A stretch of DNA of 7,417 nt. Origin: an uncultured Bacteroidales bacterium (GTDB taxonomy: Bacteria > Bacteroidota > Bacteroidia > Bacteroidales > Bacteroidaceae). Made by a program: the position numbers and the translations under genes. Shown one piece after another: positions 6,586 through 7,417 of the stretch; the stretch's first letter is position 1; each line of letters opens with the position of its first letter. The notes under the pieces were generated by a model. The model was not told where the DNA came from, did not search any database, and worked only from the letters and a program-made list of their open reading frames with translations. Where the stretch lies: the NCBI GenBank assembly GCA_947367415.1, contig CANBEE010000135.1:1-7417 (forward strand), given 5' to 3'.

Positions 6586-6678
6586 ACATTTCAAAAAATC
6601 TCTTTGTACAATTCGAAAAATGTATGTGTACAATTCAGAAACAGCCTTTTTCGGCCATCCGGAATCTGACATTTTGAT
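6567..6678. repeat. 14-bp inverted repeat (ATCAAAATGTCAGA)
   Basis: ATCAAAATGTCAGA at 6567-6580 recurs as its exact reverse complement at 6665-6678, 84 bases apart. The left copy includes the loop and one stem arm of the 6558-6585 hairpin, so two alternative pairings compete. The pair encloses the TGTACAATTC direct repeats (6605-6614 and 6627-6636). Confidence 0.5.
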
Positions 6679-6750
6679 AGCACAATCAACAATTGAGCGA
6701 CATTATGATACAAAAACACCCACTACCCCAACAAGTAAATTAACTGGCAT

Positions 6751-7317
6751 CTATCGAATATCTTCCAGCCTATAGGGAGTAGCTTGATAGACGTAGTAGT
6801 TGAGCCAGTTGTTGAAAAGCAGGTTGGCATGTCCGCGCCAGGTGACGACAGGGAGTTGCGAAGGGTCGTCGTTGCGATAATAGTGCAAGGGGGCTTCGAT
6901 GGGTAGGCCTTTACCGAGGTCGCGACGATACTCGGTATCCAACGTCAGGGGCGAATACTCGGAATGTCCGGTAAGGAAGATTTCACGACCGCCACGCGCC
7001 ATCACCATATATACGCCCGACTCGTTGCTCTCGGCAAGGATGTCGAGCCCGTCCTTGGTCTCGATATCTTCGCGACGAATCTCTGTATGGCGGCTATGGG
7101 GTACATAGAACTCGTCGTCGAAACCACGGAAGATGGGGAGTTCCGGCTGGTTGATGTGGTGCTTGAAGATACCAAACATCTTCTTATCCAACGGATACTT
7201 AGGCACACCATAATAATGGTATAATCCCGCCTGTGCCGCCCAGCAGATGTAGAGGGTCGATGTCACATGCTCCCTTGCCCAGTTGAAGATTTTGCAGGAA
7301 GTCATCACTCTTTCCAT
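6751..7317 (-). CDS. metA: Homoserine O-acyltransferase MetA, C-terminal part only
   Basis: MetA moves an acyl group from acyl-CoA to L-homoserine, the first committed step of methionine synthesis, in the cytoplasm. From about residue 8 (CKIFNWAREHVTSTLYICWA) to the end, the reading frame follows the MetA family closely. The nucleophile Cys25 (TLYICWA; Cys142 in E. coli), His118 and Glu120 (TGHSEY; 235 and 237) and Arg132 (249) are all present at a constant offset of 117. The conserved C-terminus WRGHANLLFNNWLNYYVYQATPY is intact. About 120 N-terminal residues are missing, including the Lys47 region and the residue that separates acetyl from succinyl donors, so the donor cannot be predicted. 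The first residues (MERVMTS) do not fit MetA, and the frame closes at a TAA at 7341-7339. The true coding part ends near 7296, where it abuts a DUF486 fragment on the other strand. ATG 7317 is therefore not the real start. Confidence 0.85.
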   Translation of the reverse strand: MERVMTSCKIFNWAREHVTSTLYICWAAQAGLYHYYGVPKYPLDKKMFGIFKHHINQPELPIFRGFDDEFYVPHSRHTEIRREDIETKDGLDILAESNESGVYMVMARGGREIFLTGHSEYSPLTLDTEYRRDLGKGLPIEAPLHYYRNDDPSQLPVVTWRGHANLLFNNWLNYYVYQATPYRLEDIR

Positions 7318-7417
7318 CTTTGTTCCGTTCAGCGTGATTTACATGAAAGAACCGCTGCGCTGGAACTACCTCTGGGCCGGGTTGTGCATGGTCGGCGCTG
7401 TTTATTTTATGTTTAAG
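7271..7417 (+). pseudogene. C-terminal fragment of a DUF486 / DMT-like membrane protein
   Basis: The plus-strand frame through 7271-7417 reads SLAQLKILQEVITLSIF and then VPFSVIYMKEPLRWNYLWAG, ending GAVYFMFK at the window edge. This matches the last half of small DUF486 proteins (about 115 residues, four membrane helices), whose members carry QLKIIQEVITL and a final AVYFVFK. The stop is probably just beyond 7417. Upstream the frame closes at TAG 7250-7252, and 7253-7270 belongs to metA, so the first half is missing. The recognisable part overlaps the metA frame by about 20-25 bp on the opposite strand. It may be an intact gene elsewhere that was joined here wrongly rather than a true pseudogene. 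The function of DUF486 proteins is not established. Confidence 0.7.

Larger units (their letters stand above)
6388..6651. repeat. Degenerate tandem array, 22-bp period, about 12 units
   Basis: Cutting the sequence every 22 bases from 6388 aligns related units. Units at 6388 and 6410 share AGCCTGAAACAG (16/22 identical). Units at 6454 and 6498 share GGCCTTT and AAAAGGG (16/22). Units at 6520 and 6542 share TTTCTACAAA (12/22). Units at 6586 and 6608 agree at 17/22, and those at 6608 and 6630 at 14/22 with ACAATTC. The common plan is a variable 4-mer, then TTC or CCTTT, then an A-tract at unit positions 8-13. Neighbours resemble each other most, as expected from local duplication and drift. There is no ORF. 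It lies just beyond the 3' end of metA. The element type is not recognised. Confidence 0.6.

Noticed and set aside
6388..6651. CRISPR array
   Set aside because: The 22-bp units are diverged throughout. There is no constant repeat alternating with unique spacers of fixed length, and no cas gene is present.

Overview
The window looks like chromosomal DNA of a Bacteroidales bacterium (Bacteroides/Prevotella type). Evidence for this is the Bacteroidetes-type TAnnTTTG promoter elements, A-rich leaders without clear Shine-Dalgarno sites, a FISUMP-domain lipoprotein, Bacteroidales-style PEGA and LPP20-like envelope proteins, and a MetA whose residues fit the Bacteroidia form. No genus is claimed. 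The right-hand 150 bp look chimeric, so the window may be, or lie next to, the end of a metagenomic contig.

Positions 1-5664 hold a minus-strand gene series, read right to left. It contains a 589-residue PEGA-repeat protein with a DUF5683-like membrane C-terminus (5664-3895). Eleven bases later comes a 444-residue lipoprotein with OB-like N-terminal domains and a C-terminal FISUMP domain (3883-2549). After a 149-bp gap comes a 216-residue exported protein (2399-1749). Eight bases after that is a large exported protein with an LPP20-like N-terminus and an NTF2-like middle (1740 to beyond position 1, 580 codons visible). All four carry export signals, so this is a cell-envelope cluster. Its exact job is not known from the sequence.

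Positions 5665-6750 are 1,086 bp without a convincing gene, and they are the most unusual part. From left to right they hold the leader and a candidate promoter of the PEGA operon with hairpins and a 15-bp palindrome (5831-5959), a decayed dispersed repeat (about 6046-6195), a perfect 33-bp inverted repeat around a 63-bp centre (6218-6346), and a degenerate tandem array with a 22-bp period (6388-6651). The array is followed by further inverted repeats. I do not recognise the array as a named element.

Positions 6751-7417 hold the C-terminal part of metA (homoserine O-acyltransferase, minus strand). It is cut at its 5' end exactly where the plus strand begins to encode the C-terminus of a DUF486 (DMT-like) membrane protein. 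The two fragments share about 20-25 bp that makes sense for both families on opposite strands. This points to a misassembly or a recombination through a short shared sequence.
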